DNA of 33,011 nucleotides from Candidatus Nocardiopsis merdipullorum (GTDB lineage: Bacteria > Actinomycetota > Actinomycetes > Streptosporangiales > Streptosporangiaceae): the NCBI GenBank assembly GCA_019115445.1, contig DXDP01000113.1, positions 1-33,011 on the forward strand, read 5' to 3'. The notes under the pieces are model-generated. The model was not told the DNA's origin. It saw nothing but the letters and a program-made list of their open reading frames with translations, and searched no databases. The position numbers and the translations under genes were made by a program. This document shows, piece by piece, positions 29,393 through 33,011 of the stretch; position 1 is the first letter of the stretch, and each line of letters begins with the position of its first letter.

Positions 29393-29743
29393 ATGAGCAG
29401 CATCGACGCGTGCCTGGTCGGGATCGACCTGTTGAACAAACGCATCCTCGACCACCCCGAGAGTCAAAGGCACCGCCACATCGAAGAACGTTCGATCGGC
29501 ATCGAAGTTCCCGATCTGGCCATCGTCTTCGACGTGCGTCTCACCATCGATGGTCTCACCGACATCACCCACCGCCCCGTCGACCGGCCGGCCCCAAAAC
29601 CCCAGGTCCGGATCACGGTCACCAGCGAGGACCTGGTGGCCATCGCCGAGGAACGTCTGAGTGCAAAAACCTCATTTCTGACACGACGTGTCAAGGTAGA
29701 AGCCAGTTTGAGTGACATGTTGCGCATGAGAAAGCTACTTTGA
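29393..29743 (+). CDS. SCP2 sterol-binding-like domain protein
   Basis: 116 aa; IEVPDLAIVFDVRLTIDGLTDI...VRITVTSEDLVAIAEERLS, SCP2-like pattern, upstream of DUF1015. Confidence 0.55.
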   Translation: MSSIDACLVGIDLLNKRILDHPESQRHRHIEERSIGIEVPDLAIVFDVRLTIDGLTDITHRPVDRPAPKPQVRITVTSEDLVAIAEERLSAKTSFLTRRVKVEASLSDMLRMRKLL

Positions 29744-29778
29744 CGGCACGAATGCCAAACGACAGGTAGCTTGCTGAG

Positions 29779-31023
29779 ATGCCGTGTCACACCCTCGAAC
29801 TGGCCCCTTTCCAAGGTTTGCGTTACATCAGTCCTGACGTCGACCGTTTCGTCGACGACGAATTCGACATCGCACGACTCCTGGCACCGCCCTACGACAT
29901 CCCCGGAGCGCAGGAAGCCCGAGAGCTTCAACACTCCGATCCGCACAACGCGGCCAGGGTCACACTCCCCTTCGAGCTCGGTCGCGAGAGTCACCCGCGT
30001 TACCGGAGGGCGGCCCAGCTGCTGCACAGCTGGATCGAGGAAGGGGTCCTGGCCCAAGATGACGAACCCGCCCTGTACGTGTACGAACAAACCGCCCCGG
30101 ACGGTACCCACCAGCGCGGGCTGATCGGGGCCCTTGGCCTGGACTCTCCTGTACGCCCGCACGAGGACGTCGCCGAACCTCCGGTCCGGGACCGTTTTCG
30201 CCTCATGCGTGCCACGCGTGCCAACCTGGAGCCGATATTCCTGCTCTACCGCGGCCAGGACGGCGCGGCTTCGAAGGCCACCCAGGAGGTCGACGGCACC
30301 CCACTGGCCTCCGCCACGCTCCGGGACGGCTCCTCGCACCGCCTCTGGGCGATCACGGAACCGGCCGTCCTCGAGCGGATCGGCACCGACCTGAGTCGAC
30401 GCTCCGCACTCATCGCCGACGGACACCACCGTTACGCCGCCTACCGACAGTTGCTGCGCGAGGATCCCGACCTCGGCTGGCGTCATGGCCTGGCGCTGCT
30501 CGTCGACAGCGACACCCATCCCCCACACCTGGGCGCGATCCACCGTGTCCTGCCCGGTGTGGACATCGAACAGGCCCTCGACCTGGCCAACACTGTGGCC
30601 GAGGTGGTGCCTTCCGACACGACCACACCCCAGGACGGACTCCTCCTGGTCTCCCCGAAGGGCCACGGACATCTGGTGCACAACATCGACCCACGAACTC
30701 TGGCCGAGGCCATGCCCGACCGCTCCTCCGAGTGGCGCAACCTGCCCACCGCGGCCCTGCACGAAGTCCTCCTCCCCCTCTGGGGGGTACCGGAGGAACA
30801 GGTCCGTATGGTGCACGACGATCCGGACCAGGCCATGGCCACTGCCCGCGAAACACAAGGCATCGCCGTGATCGTGCCACCCCTGTCGGTGGAACAGGTG
30901 TACGCCGTGGCGGACCGAGGTGAACTCACCCCTCGCAAATCGACCTCTTTCGGCCCCAAACCCCGTACCGGCCTGGTCATGCGCGTCTTGGCCACGACCC
31001 CCGGAAGATCCCCCTCCACCTGA
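29779..31023 (+). CDS. DUF1015 domain-containing protein
   Basis: LAPFQGLRYISPDVDRFVDDEFDIARLLAPPYDIPGAQEARELQHSDPHNAARVTLP...LIADGHHRYAAYRQL are DUF1015 hallmarks. Confidence 0.93.
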   Translation: MPCHTLELAPFQGLRYISPDVDRFVDDEFDIARLLAPPYDIPGAQEARELQHSDPHNAARVTLPFELGRESHPRYRRAAQLLHSWIEEGVLAQDDEPALYVYEQTAPDGTHQRGLIGALGLDSPVRPHEDVAEPPVRDRFRLMRATRANLEPIFLLYRGQDGAASKATQEVDGTPLASATLRDGSSHRLWAITEPAVLERIGTDLSRRSALIADGHHRYAAYRQLLREDPDLGWRHGLALLVDSDTHPPHLGAIHRVLPGVDIEQALDLANTVAEVVPSDTTTPQDGLLLVSPKGHGHLVHNIDPRTLAEAMPDRSSEWRNLPTAALHEVLLPLWGVPEEQVRMVHDDPDQAMATARETQGIAVIVPPLSVEQVYAVADRGELTPRKSTSFGPKPRTGLVMRVLATTPGRSPST

Positions 31024-31038
31024 GAAAAGACCCACACC

Positions 31039-31848
31039 ATGCCCACTGCCCCCGCCACCTTGCAGACCCGCACCTCTCTTGCCGCGGAACTGACACACCT
31101 GGGTGTCGCCCCCGGTGACATCCTGCTCGTACATTCCTCTCTCCGTGCTCTGGGGTGGGTATGTGGTGGGCAGGAAACCGTCGTGCAGGCCCTCATCGAC
31201 GCGGTCGGCCCACACGGCACCGTCACCGTCCCCACCCAGTGCGGGGAACAGTCCGACCCGGCCCGTTGGGGCAACCCACCGGTCCCCCAGGAATGGTGGG
31301 ACGAGATCCGCCGATCGATGCCGCCCTACGACCCCGACCGGACCCCCACCACCTTCATGGGCCGTATCCCGGAACTGCTGCGCACCTGGCCCGGAGCGGT
31401 ACGCAGCGACCACCCCCAAACCTCCTTCGCCGCCCTCGGTGTCGACGCACGAGAACTCATGCACCCCCACCCCCTCTCCTGCCGTCTCGGAGAGGAATCT
31501 CCCCTGGGACGTCTTGCCCGCATGCAGGCAAAGGTCCTGTTCCTCGGCACCGACTACAACACTTGCACCGCCTTTCACCTGGCCGAATACCGACTTCCCA
31601 CGTCCCCCACCGAGACCGAGGGGGCCTCGGTGCCTGACCCGGAACACGGTGCCGCCTGGGTGACCTACACCGACATCGCCCTGAACGAGGAGGATTTCCC
31701 CCACATCGGCTCCGCCTTCGAGGAAACCGGCGCCGTCACCATCGGACGGGTCGGTCAAGCCCTTGCCCGAATGTTTCCCCTGGCCGAAGCCGTGGACTTC
31801 GCCACCGAATGGATGTTGAGCAACCGCGTCACCGGGCCCATAACCTGA
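31039..31848 (+). CDS. AAC(3) family (antibiotic_NAT) aminoglycoside N(3)-acetyltransferase-like protein
   Basis: ILLVHSSLRALGWVCGGQETVVQALIDAVGPHGTVTVPT, VRSDHPQTSFAALG, and FLGTDYNTCTAFHLAEYR correspond to family catalytic/substrate motifs. Confidence 0.92.
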   Translation: MPTAPATLQTRTSLAAELTHLGVAPGDILLVHSSLRALGWVCGGQETVVQALIDAVGPHGTVTVPTQCGEQSDPARWGNPPVPQEWWDEIRRSMPPYDPDRTPTTFMGRIPELLRTWPGAVRSDHPQTSFAALGVDARELMHPHPLSCRLGEESPLGRLARMQAKVLFLGTDYNTCTAFHLAEYRLPTSPTETEGASVPDPEHGAAWVTYTDIALNEEDFPHIGSAFEETGAVTIGRVGQALARMFPLAEAVDFATEWMLSNRVTGPIT

Positions 31849-31869
31849 GGAGGAACCATCGTCACCACA

Positions 31870-32895
31870 ATGAACGGGCCCACCTCCATGTCGCTGCGTT
31901 CCACCGACCGTCCCCTGACCGAGCTCCACGACGCGATGCTCCTCGATCTGGACGGTGTGATCTACATCGGCGCGCGTGCCGTTCCCGCGGCCCCCGAGGC
32001 CGTGGGCAAGGCCCGCTCCGCAGGAACCGGTGTCGCGTTCGTCACCAACAACGCCGGACGCACACCCGCACGAATCGCCGAGCACCTCACCGAACTCGGG
32101 GTGGAGGCCGCACCCGAGGACGTGGTCACCTCCGCCGAAGCGGCCGCACGTTTGGTCGCCGACCGTTATCCGCAAGGTTCCGACGTGCTCGTCGTGGGGG
32201 ACACCGGGCTGCGTCAAGCGGTCCACCGTGCCGGCATGCGCCCGGTCACCATGGACTCCGAATCGGTCGTGGCGGTCGTGCAGGGCTACTCCCGCAACTT
32301 GACCCGTGACCTGCTGGACCAAGGTGCCCTTGCGGTGTCTCGAGGTGTGTTCTACGTGGCGGGCAATGCCGACGCCACGGCCCCCAGCGAACAGGGCATC
32401 ATCCCCGGCAACGGTTCCTTCGTCCAGGTGATCCAACACGCCACCGGCGTGGAACCGGTCATCGCGGGCAAACCGATGCGTCCTTTGCACGAAGAAGGCA
32501 TACGCCGCACCGGTGCTCGCAGTCCCCTTGTCGTCGGTGATCGTCTGGACACCGACATCGAGAGCGCCGTGACGCACGGGACCGCCGGGATGCTCGTCCT
32601 GTCGGGTGTGGCCACGCCTCTTGACGCGCTCGCCGCCCCCGAACATCAGCGCCCCCATTACTTGGCCTGGGATGTGTCGGGGATGAACACGGCCCACCCC
32701 GTGGTGAGCCGGGAAGGGTCCCAGGTCCACTGCGAGGGGTGGACCGTCGACGTCGAAGGCGACACGGTGACGTTGAAAGGCTCGGGGGAACGGTTGGACG
32801 GACTGCGTGCCTTGTGTGCAGCGGTGTGGACGACCCCGTCGGTGGCGCCGGCCGGACCATCCACACTCCGAGCCCTGAAGCAACTGGGTTGGTGA
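31870..32895 (+). CDS. HAD-IIA family hydrolase (NagD/Rv1692-like)
   Basis: AMLLDLDGVIYIGARAVPAAPEAVGKARSAGTGVAFVTNNAGRTP...GKPMRPLHEEGIRRTGARSPLVVGDRLDTDIESAVTHGTAGMLVLSG. Confidence 0.94.
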   Translation: MNGPTSMSLRSTDRPLTELHDAMLLDLDGVIYIGARAVPAAPEAVGKARSAGTGVAFVTNNAGRTPARIAEHLTELGVEAAPEDVVTSAEAAARLVADRYPQGSDVLVVGDTGLRQAVHRAGMRPVTMDSESVVAVVQGYSRNLTRDLLDQGALAVSRGVFYVAGNADATAPSEQGIIPGNGSFVQVIQHATGVEPVIAGKPMRPLHEEGIRRTGARSPLVVGDRLDTDIESAVTHGTAGMLVLSGVATPLDALAAPEHQRPHYLAWDVSGMNTAHPVVSREGSQVHCEGWTVDVEGDTVTLKGSGERLDGLRALCAAVWTTPSVAPAGPSTLRALKQLGW

Positions 32896-33011
32896 GCAAA
32901 AATCCATCGGTGACATCACCGCACCGCCTTTCGGCGAGAACGCACAAAAGCCACCGAGCCCGCCTCCACCTCGCAGACGCTGCGAAACCCCTCCCGCCCC
33001 CACCAGGTACG

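Noticed and set aside
29464-33003. 1179-aa minus-strand ORF
   Set aside because: Antisense shadow of the SCP2-like, DUF1015, AAC(3) and HAD-IIA genes, all of which have recognisable family motifs.

Overview
High-GC actinobacterial chromosomal window, probably Nocardiopsaceae-like judging by gene order and codon usage; this was not checked by search. Most of it is conserved core. The first block, on the minus strand, is rbpA-secG-tpiA-pgk-gap-whiA-(DUF488)-yvcK-rapZ-uvrC, followed by an MscS channel (+), a Tat-type Rieske protein (-) and uvrA (-). The second block is terC, then an envelope/division gene string (minus strand, transcription order steA - mctB/steB - MraY/WecA-like - MurJ-like - GT4 glycosyltransferase) downstream of recN, nadK, tlyA, a small protein and a phasin-like protein. 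It corresponds to the Mycobacterium tuberculosis Rv1692-Rv1698 neighbourhood. The right end (+) carries SCP2-like, DUF1015, AAC(3)-family acetyltransferase and HAD-IIA genes. No tRNA, rRNA, CRISPR array, transposase or prophage was recognised. The strongest items beyond routine annotation are: (1) a yybP-ykoY (Mn2+) riboswitch-like leader upstream of terC, whose P1 3' strand can pair with the terC Shine-Dalgarno; (2) a coupled SteA/SteB + WecA-like + MurJ-like + glycosyltransferase gene set suggesting a division-linked lipid-linked glycan pathway; (3) a perfect LexA-box palindrome upstream of uvrA; (4) a 19-bp perfect hairpin between gap and pgk; (5) an AAC(3) gene inserted between DUF1015 and HAD-IIA genes.
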